This document shows positions 1 through 12,513 of a stretch of 64,000 nucleotides of DNA, one piece after another. The notes beneath the pieces were generated by a model, which worked only from the letters and a program-made list of their open reading frames with translations, ran no database searches and was not told the DNA's origin. Origin of the DNA: Pyrrhoderma lamaoense (taxonomy: Eukaryota; Basidiomycota; Agaricomycetes; Hymenochaetales; Hymenochaetaceae); NCBI GenBank assembly GCA_002794735.1, contig NBAZ01000021.1, positions 62,001 to 126,000 of the forward strand, read 5' to 3'. Position numbers and translations under genes: made by a program. How positions within the stretch are numbered: the first letter of the stretch is position 1; every line of letters begins with the position of its first letter.

Positions 1-568
1 TCCCTCTTTTACCACCCCCTTTATTCATGTACATATTACTACCATTATACCCTTCTCCCACCTTCCCTCGCACCTTTTATTCTAAACCTTCTAAGTTAGG
101 GACTGGTACATGCTACACAACTCTTTACTTTGAAGTTTTATTTTATGACCTCTTGTTCAGTCTTAAGTGTAGCCTTATCAGCCATCAGTTTTTTTTTTCT
201 CTCCCCCTTCCCCGCTACTCCCTCCTTAATCTTATCTGACATCAGGGTTTCTATCTTATAAATTTTCTTGTCATAGTTATAATCTGTGTGATTGTCTGTG
301 TGATTCGCTGTGTGATTCGGTGCGCTTGTGATTGTGAGAAACCTGGTTCACTTAGTCTCGCGGAAGTTACAAGAAGATCAGGTTATAGTTCGAATCTAGG
401 AATACATGATGATACAATAAAATTAACATGCATTGAGGTAAGGAAGAAAGCACGTATCAATGGAGAAAGGGTAACCTCAAAAACCAAGGATGAATGATGC
501 TGTATTACATAAACACGAACATGGGTAAAAAGGAAAGAAAGAAGCGCATTTTATTCAGTCTGCAAATT
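1..568. other. gene-free left edge
   Basis: No gene is supportable here. The first 240 bases are pyrimidine-rich on the + strand and translate only to low-complexity peptide. A small tandem repeat lies inside it (separate entry). The right end is probably the 3' untranslated region of the minus-strand FOX2 gene, whose stop codon begins just beyond. Confidence 0.5.
284..319. repeat. three-unit 12-bp tandem repeat
   Basis: Three consecutive 12-base units of the form CTGTGTGATTSK, the last two identical (CTGTGTGATTCG). A degraded fourth unit with extra bases follows to about 330. It lies outside any coding region and looks like a small minisatellite. Confidence 0.75.
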
Positions 569-3500
569 TTAGAGTTTTGCTTTGACTTGTCCTGAAGAGG
601 CGAGTGTGGCTCCAGCAGCAGCTAACACAGTCGTCCCACGCTCCTTAACTTTCGTGGCTACAGAAAAAAATGATTAAATTACGTCGCTCCGTTTAGCAGC
701 CAACCTTAGAGAGGTGGAAGGGGTGATTAAAAAGCTTACTGAAGATGACCTTATTCCCTTCCTTCCACATTTCCGTTATTAATGTCTCGCCAGGGTACAC
801 CACACCAGCGAATCTATCAATTATCACAGTGAGCGGGGAAGTAGAGGTAATAGGATGATTAGATACAAGAGGGGGGGGGGGGGGGCTGTGTTAAATTGCG
901 GTTATAATCGCGAGCTAGACTTACCGAACTTTGATATCCTCGTAAGGACCGAAAGTTTTAAGGACGTGTTTAGCCGAAATACCCATAAAGCAAAGTCCAT
1001 GCAAGATCGGCTTGTCGAATCCACCCACAGCGGCGAACTCAGGTAGAATCTATAAATATGATAGTTCATTTGAGTAAGAAATTAGTAAAAATAACCTAGA
1101 TGAAAAAACGGGTGAATGCAGCAACTTACGTGAAGAGGGTTGAGATCCCCACTCAGCCTATGGGGAACAATGGTCGTGTTATGTTAAGAGAGCTGAGAAG
1201 ATTGATATTTTTAAAACACGGAGGACGTACCTGTATAATGCAGCCTGAGATGCCGCCGTTTTCTCCTCCACAACCGCATCAGGTTTACGCTTAGGAGGAG
1301 TGTTCGCAGCGGTTGCTGGTCCGCGATCTAATCAAACGCAAAAATCATATTGATAGATATAAAGCGTCGCGGCGCGCATAGGTCATCCCGAGTTAGCCAA
1401 TCACAGAAGAAAAGTACAAGATATGGGATGAAGATTTACCTGAACCTGTGCGCTTCCCACCGAAGCCACCACTTCCTCTGATGAAAACCGTTGATTGGTT
1501 CTCAAAGATAACTTTTCCACTTGCTTTATCGATAGTCTCAACAATCGAAGTTACAGCTGCTGCTTTTCCCTTATCAAGAACTTCCATCAATCTAAACGAG
1601 AAGATAAGAAATAAATAACTATAAAGATGTCGGATTTGGTGGTATTGTACGAACCTTGGCTTGTTGATCATAGTTCCGCTTGTCGGAATCGGTCCCTTGA
1701 TGGAAAGATATTGTTCGCCATGTAATAGTTTGGCCTACACCCACCGAGATCAATAACATACCTCAGTTAATCATCTGTTGTATTATATCTCAATAGGTAT
1801 AATCTTAAAAATTACTTACAGGGTTAAAGTTTGGTAACCAATCAAGTGGAACCCCAGAGCTCGCTTCAAATTGTGGAATGACTCCGAATGTCGGTAAGGC
1901 AGAGAAATTATCATCATTCTCATATACCCATTGTAACTCTGTGGCTTCGGCTCCAACTCCCAGGTTATATAGGATGACATCGCGTTCGGTATAATCAAAT
2001 GTTGTCGGATCGGGAACAGTTTTCTTTGCTTCAGCGACGAGGTCCGAATCTTCGGAATCTGCATATGGGCTTGCATCCGTCTCATCTGATCCCTCATTAT
2101 TAAAGTTTTCAATGATCTAGATTGCGGGGTTAACATGTAAGCCAGCATAGCTTGATAAAATATACCTGTTGGATAGCCTCCTGCGTAGTTGTTGGATATG
2201 TGGAGCGGCCATCGTCTATATGATTCAAGTTAAAACTCTACTCCAATTATGACCACAATAATCCATACCGAAGTTTGTGATTATGTCCCATTTACCAAGG
2301 ATAGCTTCTGGAGTCAGAGGCTTATTCACGGGGAAGCCGTGCCCCCAGCACGCTGCCAGCGAGTTTGGGCTGCCCAGCCCCCAGAAACCTCGAACAAGCC
2401 ACCAGTAACTTCATCGTTCGCTAAAAGGCGTTATCAATAGGTATCCGGATATCGTATCACGAAATGATATGGTACCTTCACTTGTAAGGAAGCCAACCAT
2501 CGGAGCAACATAATCGGGCTATAGTACGTTTAAGCATGCGGAACATATTATTAGACTGATGACGCGCAGAACCGACCTTGAAAGCGTCGACCATTTCTTG
2601 AGGCCTGTCGAAGGGTTAAGTAATGCCATTAAGAATCATCATATATGTACTAACCATATCGTGCTAGTCATAGCAGTACCAGCCTGAGGGCAAGACAGTT
2701 TGCAAGTATACCATATCTTCCACCCTCTAAAGCAAGAGTGCGAGTCAAGCCAAGTATAGCAGCTTTGGCTGTTGCATACTTAGATGTATCGTAAATAACA
2801 TTGATCGTGCATGGCCATGTGTTCGCTTACATTAGCTTGTCCGAAGTTTCCGTCTACAAATGAATACACCGTTAGAGCATGCACATGAGTTATCCCGGTG
2901 ACATAAAACTACGTACAAATACCAACTTGAGAACAAGTAGTTACGATACGCCCATACTTCTGTTTTTGAAATATAGGCCAAACGGCCTTTGCACACTTGA
3001 ATGTTCCCCTATAAACAGAAATGAATTCGTTGAGTCACAAAGATAAATTTACAGATATAATGCATGCAACGAGTGACCTTAGGTGAACGGCGATTACAGC
3101 ATCCCAATCTTGTTCGGACATAGCAGTAAATGACTTATCGCGTAAGATCCCAGCATTTGCAACCAAAACGTGGACACCTCCAAATGCATCTAGGGCAGCC
3201 TTTACAATAGCATCCCCATCTTCTGCAGAGCACACAGCCGCAGACGCCTTCCCTCCAGCTATTTGAGGATAGGTTCTTATTAGACGTTGGATCTTTTAAA
3301 GGGAAAAGAAGTGTCACTAACCCTTACGAATCTCTTCAACAACAGAGATGGCATTTTTCTCATTAACATCGTTGATGACTACATTGGCGCCCAGTTTTGC
3401 ATACATGTGTGCATAGGCTCTTCCTAGACCAGCACCGGAACCCGTGACTATGACAGTCTTTCCATCAAAACGAACTTCGGGGGAAGCTTGGGGATTTGCA

Positions 3501-4555
3501 GCAGTCATAGCCAAAGAGGCCTTTAATTTAGACTAAGTTAATCTAAGATGAATATCAGCTTGCTTGAGCACGAAAAGATGGGACCTCACAATCGGGTCAA
3601 AGTCCCTGAGATGTTGGGGATGATCGGGTTCATTGAAATCTGTAATCTCTCCCCAGCGTTGCTTGATAGCTGAGGGAGTATATGAAGCATCCGCACGGAA
3701 TACAGCACCTTTGCTACGTTCCCATCGGATTTCAGCAATGAATCCTGCACCCACTTCAAATGCGCGTCCAGACGCGTCAGGTGAGTCGGGATGGACTAGT
3801 GCTGCAACGAAAGGGCAACAAATTCAGGCTTCAACCCAGCAAGCATATCTGGTGGCATTATAGTCTCTGTCATAGCACTTGCAGCCATAGGTGCAATAGC
3901 GCTAGCTCGAATATTGTATTTGGCTCCCTCAACAGCAAGTGTTTTCGTAAAAGCGATGAGACCCATCTTGGCTGCACTGTAGTTTGCCTGCCCTACATTC
4001 CCGTATAGACCGCAGCACTTGCAGTGTTAATTATACGACCGAACTTTTGGTTACGGAAGTGAGGCCAGGCAGCCTTGGTACATGCAAAAGCGCCCTTGAG
4101 GTGTACTAGCTGAACAAGATCCCACTCCGCATCGGACATATTCTTGAACGCTCGGTCGCGAAGGATACCGGCATTGTTTATCAAGATGGTAATATTTCCA
4201 AAGGTGTCCATTGCAGTCTTGATTACAGCCTGACCGTCTTCAACTGATGATGTGTTTGCTACGGCCTTCCCACCCGCTACAAGACTAAGTTGAGTTCAGG
4301 TGTCAATCACAGGCAAGAGGCGGTGCGTACATTTGGTGATCTCCTCAACTACCTTTTGAGCTGCTTCCTTACTTACATCGTTAACTACGACATTTGCGCC
4401 ACGAGAAGCGAAAAGTAATGAATAACTGTCCAGATACAAATTAGTTAGCGCGTGAAGTACAACTCCTACATTCGTCCACTGTCAACGCACGCTTTTCCGA
4501 GACCGCCTCCAGCGCCAGTGACGACGACGGTATGACCTTTGAATGATAATGACAT
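569..4555 (-). CDS. FOX2: peroxisomal multifunctional beta-oxidation enzyme type 2
   Basis: Acts in the peroxisome matrix on fatty acyl-CoA: the hydratase 2 domain hydrates trans-2-enoyl-CoA and two dehydrogenase domains oxidise the (3R)-hydroxyacyl-CoA. Seen, in order: SDR domain 1 with Rossmann motif [12 protein letters not shown] and active-site YSAAK; SDR domain 2 with [16 protein letters not shown] and YATAK; then a MaoC/hotdog domain with LSGDLNPLH and [12 protein letters not shown]. The protein ends VKAKL, a PTS1 peroxisomal signal. Domain order and size (about 900 residues) fit fungal Fox2. The gene has at least 16 exons. Start chosen at the ATG opening MSLSFKGHT, the usual N-terminus. 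Four single-base losses break the frame (about 4010, 3814, 2689, 2344), all in G or C runs, while the protein around them is well conserved; I infer sequence error rather than loss of function. An intron carries a run of 15 G. Confidence 0.93.
871..885. repeat. G15 homopolymer in a FOX2 intron
   Basis: Fifteen consecutive G on the + strand (C on the sense strand of FOX2), between the exon with the hydratase active-site motif and the next exon. It is by far the longest G run in the window. Confidence 0.9.
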
Positions 4556-4828
4556 ATCCCCGTGTTTGAACTTCAATGAATAGAGGGGATAAACGAAAAG
4601 GTCAGATGCTTATGAAGTCTGGCACCGGATGCTAGTCATTGTCAATAATTTCACATGAAAGAAGGATATCCCGCTTTACACGTGATTTATGCATTCCCTA
4701 AGCTAATTTCAATCGGCCAGTTACATCATATCTATTCTATTATGATTATGATTCTCAAATGAACATGATTATCATTGTACATGATGTACGCCTAGTTTGC
4801 AATAGCGGGTGACCGTAAAATCAAAACA

Positions 4829-5879
4829 TTACATATGCAAGAAAGCAAGTTCAATATTGAAGAAAATGGGTCTAGATGTGGAAACATATATTTCATTCCC
4901 AACAGCGGCATTCGAAGAGGATACAAGTCCTTCAAAAGAAGATTCAAAGTTATCTATAGAAACAACATTAAAATTTGTGTTGAAAGCGTAAACTGCGAAG
5001 ACTGACTTAAATTCCATTTTAGTCCACGGGTCGTTATGACAGATGAATCTACGCCGACCGGTAGAAGACCACAAGTAGGGCCTATCAAACCTACGTCAAC
5101 ATCGATCAAATGCTCCCCCTATATATTTCAATTCATATAATATAAGCGAATGGCTAGCATTCTTTTTAGCTACGTACCGCATTTAGATACCAGCCGATAT
5201 TATCATCCGTTACGACAAAAGTCCAGTGTCTACGTTTGGCAAGCTTGTGTAGATACGATACAGTATGTATAGTCTGGTCAAACCGTCCCGATAGACCCCC
5301 CAATAGTATTATGGTGAACTGAGATGTCATGGGTCAGCTGAAGAACACAAGCCCATCACGCATATACACACCTGCGGTTTGTCGGGCGTACGAGATTCAA
5401 GTTCTTCAAGAGAGGATATACACTTCATCAAGTCCGTTGAGTTTTGGTCTGGGTCTCTAACAACAGGAACGCCCTTATTATATCAATCTACTGATAATTA
5501 GTTAACATAAGGCATTTACAAGACCCTCAAAATATTCTTGTATGTCCGGACTGAGTGAGTCTAGGTCTCCCTTGATTAAATCTGGTATAAAACTGTTTCG
5601 CATTTAAAAGAGGATATTAATTAGCCGTATTGAAGAAGCGTAATATTTTCATATTCACTTTGTTTTCTTGAGTCTTGGACTAGAATTTACAACATTATAC
5701 ATTCTATTAGCACCTCCATCAGCACAAGCACGCCATTGACATGCGTTCCAGAGGCGAACAAGCAATTCCTCGGAAAAAGGTTGATTTAGTATAATAAGAG
5801 CAAGTCTTTGTGAGGATTCATAGGACACGCATTCATCGCCTGGAGTGCGCAAAAATGGTGTTGACCAGTGTTGAGTCAT
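4829..5879 (-). CDS. THI80: thiamine pyrophosphokinase
   Basis: Transfers pyrophosphate from ATP to thiamine to make the cofactor thiamine diphosphate; cytosolic. Five exons can be joined in frame. Seen: substrate-site CADGGANR in exon 1, IPDLIKGDLDSL (acidic metal/ATP site), DPDQNSTDLMK, LLGGLSGRFDQT, and GLLPVGVDS in the C-terminal beta-sandwich domain, which ends in SFEGLVSSSN and STSRPIFF. These match the fungal Thi80/TPK family in order and spacing; length about 270 residues is usual. Start is the first ATG of the exon (MTQHWSTPFL). No frame break was found here, unlike several neighbours. It is transcribed away from MEX67 across a 302-base spacer. The last intron begins GTCAGT and ends CTATAG. 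Confidence 0.93.
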
Positions 5880-6181
5880 GTGCTGAAACGGGTTTTAGTC
5901 TCGGGTGAGTCGTCTTCGATCGGAGAGGAGCTCATAGAAGACGATCGAATAAGGAAAGTATCGTGGGAACAGGTGACTTAATCCGATGACCGCGACATGT
6001 AACAGTAACGAGCAAACTACCACACTCCATTGTCCTTCTTCATTCCTCACGTCTACGACGTCGTCGTCCTTGATTCTTCTCATTATCAGCATTCGCATCA
6101 AACTGCACGCTTTGCCGCTGTAACAATACTCTCCAACGCGTCTTACGTTGAAGTCTTTCCTAGAGTGTATCTATAATAACG
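5880..6181. promoter_or_regulatory. shared spacer of THI80 and MEX67
   Basis: Start codons of the two genes lie 302 bases apart and face away from each other, so this stretch must hold both promoters and leaders. I see no canonical TATA box. It contains repeated CGTCG/GACGACG words near 6050-6070. Confidence 0.55.
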
Positions 6182-8598
6182 ATGGCTTCAACATCCTCTC
6201 GTCCGCACGGACTGGCCAACAGGGCTCTCAAGTCGTCAGGTCTATTGAGAGACCAGGACACCGCTATGCGTGATGGCACAAAGGCTGGACCAACCCGTAG
6301 AAAGCATGATAAGAAGCCAGGCCACCGGCAACGAACAATGGATTTATTCAAGTCTTCTGGCTCTTCAGAGTTGTCAAACAAAATGGTAAATGTGAACCTC
6401 CTGCCTTATGCATTCAGCCTAGCTAGCCCCATTGCTAGCTGTTTGCTCTAGTTTTCATTTCTTTGGTCTCATAGTCTTTGTAACATATGCTTACGATGTA
6501 CCCTCTTTCCATACTACATATCTATCCATTCGGTGCTACTATATGACTATTGTATCGTATGAATATGGTTGTTTGCTTGGTTTCAATCTATATTTCTACT
6601 TGGGTTGGAGTAGGCAGTACAAAGAATCACTGGTTCTCTTTCAAATCCCCTTGCTGTTCGAGGGCTGCTTCTAGATCAGGTGTAATCCGTGCGGGCAAAA
6701 GTGGCACCCGATCGACTGCCAAACCACTTGAAGTGTGGCGAGAATTAGTGCAAAAACGATACAATCCTGAGTCAAGATTTTTGAACCTCGAAGTATGTGT
6801 AAAAACTATCGTGTGTTTTTCTGTCCTAATCCTACTGTCATGTAGAATCTTAAAGATGAAGAAGTGCTAAAAAAGAACCGTATTGTTGCCCCTGGGCAAC
6901 CTGGTGCGAACCGTAAAGAATATCCGGTTATATTCAAACTTGCTTCGCAGTTACATCCTCCAGTCGAGACAATCTCTTTAGCAAACAATAACATAACGGC
7001 CGGTATCCAGCTGGTACCATTATCCCATTATCTCCCAGAAGTCAAAAACCTTTCATTGCAAGATAACAAATTAAGGACATGGCGAGATATCGATTACATT
7101 GCAGGTTCAAAAACAAAGAAATTGACCGCTCTAAGAGAACTCATTTTTTCTGGCAACCCTCTGCGGGAGCAGGAAGTACGGTCTAATAGAATCGACCAGT
7201 ATAGAAGGTAAGCATTTCAGAAGCCTGACTCTGAGCTTATTTAAAAGTTTTCATTTAAGTGGTATGATGAGGAGGTTCCAGTCGCTGCAAGTTTTGGATC
7301 AGGAGCTTTTACCTAGGTTATCCTTTAACGAAGCCGTCCCCTCGACGTCGGACCCCATTCCACAAAACCTTCCAGAGCCAAATTTCTTCCCACACGACAT
7401 GTCCCCTTCTTTCATCACTGGAGTAGATGGCTCGATAATCAGCGCATTCCTATCCCGGTAGGCTTTATGTTTTGCTAGATCTTCATCTTAGCTGACTTTA
7501 TCCTCTACATAGTTTTTTACCACTCTTCGATACGAACCGAACGGCTTTAGAAGACGTCTATGATTCAGAAGCTACGTTCTCGTATACTGCGTATACGCAG
7601 ATTCCGCCCGCGCACGTATTCAGGGGTGGCATACATCCCCTGCGATGCCGAACCAGAGAAAGCTGGATTGGGGGCCCTGGTTAAATAACCAGTCTGGAGG
7701 TTCTCGTAACTTGAGTGTAATTGGTGTCAAATTCGGAGTAGACCGCGAAATCCGTACTCTGCATAAGGGTCCAGATGAAATTATCAAGACACTGAATAGT
7801 CTTCCTGGCACAATGCACGAAATGGCAGGTGCCGCTGACAAGTACTGCATCGACGCCTGGCCAGTTATCCATGGTGGTTCGTCGATGCTATTACTAAGCC
7901 TACACGGAGAGTTCAAAGAAAGCAAGTTGTTTTGATAGGTTAATCTATATAATTACTAATTTCTTTATGTTAAGCTCCTTCTATGGGAATCCGTTCGTTT
8001 GATCGGTCATTCATGCTTGCAATTCCTCCTCCCGGTTCGAGGTAGGTTACAAATTTTTAAAACCCTCTATTGCATAGTGGTCTGACATATCAATACAGAG
8101 CCGCCGCCGCAAATTGGCCGTTGTCAATTCTGTCTGATCAACTGACGGTGAGGCCCTACTCGAGTCCGCAGGTATGGAGTCCGGGCCCTCTGTCGCTACA
8201 AAGTGAGGGCGTGTCAACATCGAAGCAGATTCCATCGGCAGCGCAAGGATTAACACACCAGACGACTCTTGACCAAAGATTAATGGCGCCTGACGTTCAG
8301 GCTCAGCTCGCCTCGATTGTTCGTAATTCATCGCTTGCTAACACTGTATGATTTTCTGACTTCTGACTTTATTTTCATAGCCTGACCCTCAAAGGAGTCT
8401 TATTGTGGCACTTTGTCAGCGAACATCAATGAACGTTAAGTTTGCCATTGACTGCTTGCAGAACAATGGATGGGATGCTGAGCGTGCATATCTAAACTTC
8501 CAGCAAGTTAAGGTATGTTGATAAACTTTGAACTGAATCCATAACATACTGATTTATATACGTAACAGCCTACTCTCGGCCCAGAAGCTTATCTCTAA
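6182..8598 (+). CDS. MEX67: nuclear mRNA export factor Mex67/NXF1
   Basis: Carries mature mRNP through the nuclear pore with a Mtr2/NXT1 partner. Seen in order: basic N-terminal region; leucine-rich repeats (ETISLANNN, VKNLSLQDNKLRTW, ALRELIFSGNPL); NTF2-like domain from about 7500 to 8050 (LFDTNRTALEDVYDSEATFS, GIRSFDRSFML); and a C-terminal TAP-C/UBA-like domain (LCQRTSMNVKFAIDCLQNNG) that binds FG nucleoporins. The last exon reads PTLGPEAYL then stop. This order is diagnostic of the family. Two one-base losses break the NTF2-like frame, in a C run at 7607-7609 and a T run at 7930-7933; adding one base to each restores conserved protein. The junction between exon 1 and the second coding segment near 6665 is not resolved. 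Confidence 0.93.
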
Positions 8599-9123
8599 TT
8601 TCAAAATATTTCTTCAAGCCGATTTGTTTCATTTTACTCTGACACATTGTTCCTCATATTACTTCCTATTTTACAATGCCGTGTTACATTATTTCTATAG
8701 TCTTGCACATCTATCTAGCTTTTTATACTCAACTTAAATCTGTATTTTTGCATCATCACCTTATAAACGCATACACAATATATGTTCTACAACTGTAATA
8801 TAAAGTGTGAAGAATAACCATCAAATAAAGTTAATTTGCCATATTATGAATCGCAAGAAGGAAACGCAAGGATATTATTTTAAAAACTTGTTTTTAACAT
8901 ATCATCAAATTCATTTCATTACAAGTTACAAGGTGAGATTCCATATACCCTACAAAAAGTGGTTACATGTTATAAAAGGTGAGATTTAGATCCAGACAAA
9001 AAATATTTCTCTCAAGTACAAAAAAGGAAGGAAAGGAAAGGAACCAACATCAGCATTTACAAATTTCACGAAGACTAAAAAAATCAAATCCCTTTCTCTT
9101 TTTTTCCCTATGATGTGTGTTTC
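8599..9123. other. convergent intergenic spacer
   Basis: AT-rich stretch between the 3' ends of MEX67 and the zinc-finger gene. It should hold both 3' untranslated regions and poly(A) signals. No gene is supported; the longest frame is AT-rich and without family features. Confidence 0.5.
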
Positions 9124-10444
9124 CTAAAACAAAGGAGCATTCCGTTTGCGCTTTGCAATGATCTCAAAATGCTCGTCGGGCATGTCATAATCTTCCATCG
9201 CGCCCAAGTAGTACAGATTGAAAAACTTCTTATTCATATTGACCCTGACCCGTCCGTCTGATGCGCGCGTAATGCGAAAACGACGAGCACCGGCAGAGTC
9301 AACGCACTGACCCTTTGTCTTGTTTTGCAAGTGTCTATCGAGAGAGTCTTCGCGACAGACTATTTCAAGACAGACGGGACAAAAGTATGCATATGGGTAA
9401 TGCGTATAGATGTGTCGTTTGAATGTCTGTGTGCGTGAGGAAAAAGTCCAGTCACAGGAGCTGAACGAGCAATGGATGGTGCCCTTCTGTTTAGCTGCAT
9501 GTTCCTGAACTTTCTTGTGTCCCTTGGTGAATTTCGTAATCGGCTCGTCGGAGTGAAGTAAATCTTCGGATTCCTCTTTTTCTAGTTTTTTATTCTGCGA
9601 GCAGAGTTTATGAAAGACGTCATAAAACGTCAATGCAAGTTCGATATGGGAATTAAAAAAAAGAGAGGAACGATCACGAAGATGCATAAATGTATGAGAA
9701 AAGTCAAATCAAATGATAAGAAAATTTTGATGTTATGAATAAAGAAAAAAGAGTACTACTAACCCAACGTTCCATAAGCCTCTTCTTGAGACTGATGGCT
9801 TTAATGCGTAGTTCTTCAATCAACACCTGTTCCTCCGGTATCATTCTCTCTGCATCGGAATTGCCCATGTCCGTGTCTTCCTCACGTTCATCCTCGCCCG
9901 TGTCATGATCCTCACCACCGGTATAGCGGTCCGAGATGGGACTCTGCGCGTCAGTTTGACTAGCTGGGGATGGCGAAGTTACGGAACTCAAGCTTCTGGC
10001 TAAAAAATCGGAGTCAACCGTGTTTCCTCGTCCAAATCTTCCTCCTCGTCTTCCTTCGCCTCCTAATCCTGTTACACTTCCCCAGCGTCTGATGATGTTG
10101 ATGAGAGCGATGGAGGCGGTGTATCTTCGGAGACGCGGTCTCGTGCATTCATTAAATGCTCGCGATAGGACTCCAATTCACGAGGCACGATGTAGTGGAG
10201 CCTGTCCGTACGATTAGTCTGTACAGCCAACGCAACCTTCCTCCGGATCCAGAAAGGCTTCGAGGCTGCGAACTTGTGTTTAAAAAGGCCAGAAAGAAAC
10301 AGATCGGTATAAGCGGGAGAACGGGCATCAATAAAATTTTAAGCAAAACCAAAGGTTGAGTAAAAAGGAGTGTAAAAACTGCTTCAAACTTACGGAAGGA
10401 GGGAAAGCCCCTGTCGGAGAGTCAAAACTCTCGACAGTGGACAT
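9124..10444 (-). CDS. C2H2 zinc-finger protein with acidic and RGG-like regions
   Basis: Function unknown; a nuclear nucleic-acid-binding role is inferred from zinc fingers. Seen: a short first exon starting MSTVESFDSPTG and ending at a GTAAGT donor; a basic segment (KPFWIRRKVALAVQ); a Gly/Arg-rich stretch (GRRGGRFGRGN); Ser- and Glu/Asp-rich segments; then, after an intron ending CTCGCAG, CSFSSCDWTFSSRTQTFKRH (C-x4-C-x12-H type) followed by CPVCLEIVCREDSLDRH. It ends KRNAPLF. One base appears lost in a C run at 10080-10083; adding it joins two open segments with no intron. The first intron lacks an obvious nearby AG; the best acceptor is CACAAG about 125 bases on. Exon structure at the 5' end is therefore uncertain. 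Confidence 0.65.
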
Positions 10445-11577
10445 TGCCAATTGGGATACCCGAGAGAGGGAAGTGGGGACGGAGAGGAAGTTTTTTTAGC
10501 TACTAGCTAGTTTCACACGTAATTGCGAGCCACAATAATCTATGAAGTATGAATGGAAACACACCATGAAGGGAAGGGATAACCAATTAGTGAGACCCAA
10601 AATAAATATCATATAACAAAGCTTTGATGAAGAATGCAAAGAAGAGTTGTTACCGACAGCGACAAAAAGTGCCGGGGGTAATGGGAGTTCAGTAGTTAGA
10701 TCATCTGAACACTTACAACTAACGTTGATGGGAATGCAGATTGTGGCTTAAAGAGATAACCGAGAGTCACAGCACGTGTGGTAGCACACAACGATCAAGA
10801 AGCAATGAACTCGACAAGAGACTATGTTTTCCAGACTTTTAAGGAAAATAAGAATACTTGTACTTGTGATTTTGAGAGTAACGAAAGGATCCCTACCCCC
10901 AAAAAAACCGTTTCCAGATCGCAGAAACGAAAAATTCTCTGATAAAACCACAACTGCGAGTCAGTGAAAGAGGGAAAGTTTACAAAGAAGAGAGAGGAAG
11001 AATAGGCGGGTAGGGAGACCAAAAATCCAGACAGTCTACGCTCTCGAAAGAATGACAGAGCGAACAATAACTGAAGGGTGGATGTGGTTTATGGACTAGG
11101 GACGAGAATATAACAGCCACGCCCCTCTTTTATAGTCGATGATCATGTACGTAAGAACCTTATCTTGCCCTAGCCACTTGCTTCCTATTATTGTGTGCGA
11201 GGTGGCTCAGTTCCTCAGTGTGCTAAAGAAGATCAGAGTGTTTATTGAAGGGCCTAAAAGGAGGGAGCTAATGTGGTACGGTTGACGAAGATAGAAGAAA
11301 GACGGATTTGTTTGGGTGGTATGAGTACATAACTGTCGTCTGGTACTATGCCGGCATCCTCTTCAGCCAGCGCTGATGTTCTGCCTCCACGCGTACGACA
11401 TACTATCTTTATTACCGTTTTATTTCCATTCATTATCACATAAACCGTGAAGAGAACATCCCATTTTTACAGTACGTCTTTTACTTTCTATTACATTACA
11501 TGTGTAACTCTCCCTCTCTCACGCTTGATAACCAATCCACCACGGTGTCCACCAGAGTCCAATTGCTGTTACCTATC
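10445..11577. other. long upstream region of the zinc-finger gene
   Basis: No protein-coding gene recognised. It lies between the zinc-finger start codon and the cyanase stop codon, both on the minus strand. A good TATA box on the minus strand (separate entry) sits about 680 bases before the zinc-finger ATG, so much of this may be a long, perhaps spliced, 5' leader. Confidence 0.4.
11127..11135 (-). promoter_or_regulatory. candidate TATA box
   Basis: Minus-strand sequence CTATAAAAG followed by a purine/GC-rich stretch. It points toward the zinc-finger gene but lies about 680 bases from its ATG, so it would imply a long leader or an unseen first exon. Confidence 0.4.
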
Positions 11578-12513
11578 TCACCAGGTTGAGTAAGGAAGAA
11601 ACTTTCCACTGTTCATCCCATGGGAAATTAGTAAGAGCTTGCATGTGTGGCTTGAATGCGAAGGACTCACTCAAAAGTGAGTACCACACGGTCACCTGCG
11701 GGGTCTGCTTTCTTGTCAACTTTAACGGTACAATTTATCATTGACATAATGCCATCTCCAAACTACATCGAGAGTTCCTTTTAGTAAGATAGAAGCCGTG
11801 CTCTGAGAACATTCTTTACCTTCTCGTGTATTAATGCCTAAGATATAGTATTAGCAAGCCACAAACTATGATAGACCGGCCGTGATCTTACTTTAATCGG
11901 ATGTCCATACACCATTATACCCTAATAAACGACAATCAAGATTGAATCCATGATTCATTCATCACATATGTACACACTTCGTACAGTCTATAAATGACTG
12001 GATCTGTCGGAGGACTTGGTCCAAGACCTCTGTTTGGCCACCAGTGTGTGCCGAATTCACTGTTGATGTGAACCGCCGGGATTTCAAGAATCTCAGCAAG
12101 TTTCTTAATTTGCTCAGGTTCCAACTTCGCCTGTTACAAATACAGCGAATTTACAGATGTTCACATGATGAGACGGCTATTCTCATAAAAGATGGTATTC
12201 GCCTTGCCTGTCCATAGAAAACTGCAGCTACCCAAAGTTCATCCTTTCCGATCGCATTTCCAATTTGTTGGAACGTAAGACCTTGATAACAAGAATATAG
12301 ATTATATACGATTCAGAATTCAACGAAGGTCGTTATATTTATATCCACACCCTTTCGAGCCTTCGCCTCTGCAAGTTGAGTACAGATCGGCGGGAGATCT
12401 GCAAAAGGTGAGTTTCCCGCAGATGGTATTCGCTAAGGATTCAGGACACAGTCATTCAGACACAAAACAAGACGCAGTCAAAAAAAGGACAGTCATACAG
12501 CAGCTTCAGCCAT
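11578..12513 (-). CDS. cynS: cyanate hydratase (cyanase)
   Basis: Catalyses bicarbonate-dependent breakdown of cyanate to ammonia and CO2, a detoxification and nitrogen-release step. Exons join to about 160 residues, the normal size. Seen: N-terminal helical DNA-binding-like fold segment (LTFQQIGNAIGKDELWVAA, FYGQAKLEPEQIKKL), then the catalytic domain with PVIYRLYE (Arg and Glu of the active site), VYGHPIK and GDGIMSMIN (active-site Ser), ending FDGKFLPYSTW. Start is MAEAA in a five-codon first exon followed by a GTATGA donor. Frame is intact through all joins I tested. It sits just downstream of SDHAF3 on the same strand; no functional link is evident. Confidence 0.93.

Noticed and set aside
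325..400. tRNA-like T-loop (AGTTCGAATC)
   Set aside because: The flanking stem pairs at only three of five positions and no acceptor or D-arm can be folded around it.
3633..4008. + strand open frames across FOX2
   Set aside because: Antisense to conserved SDR coding sequence; no independent support.
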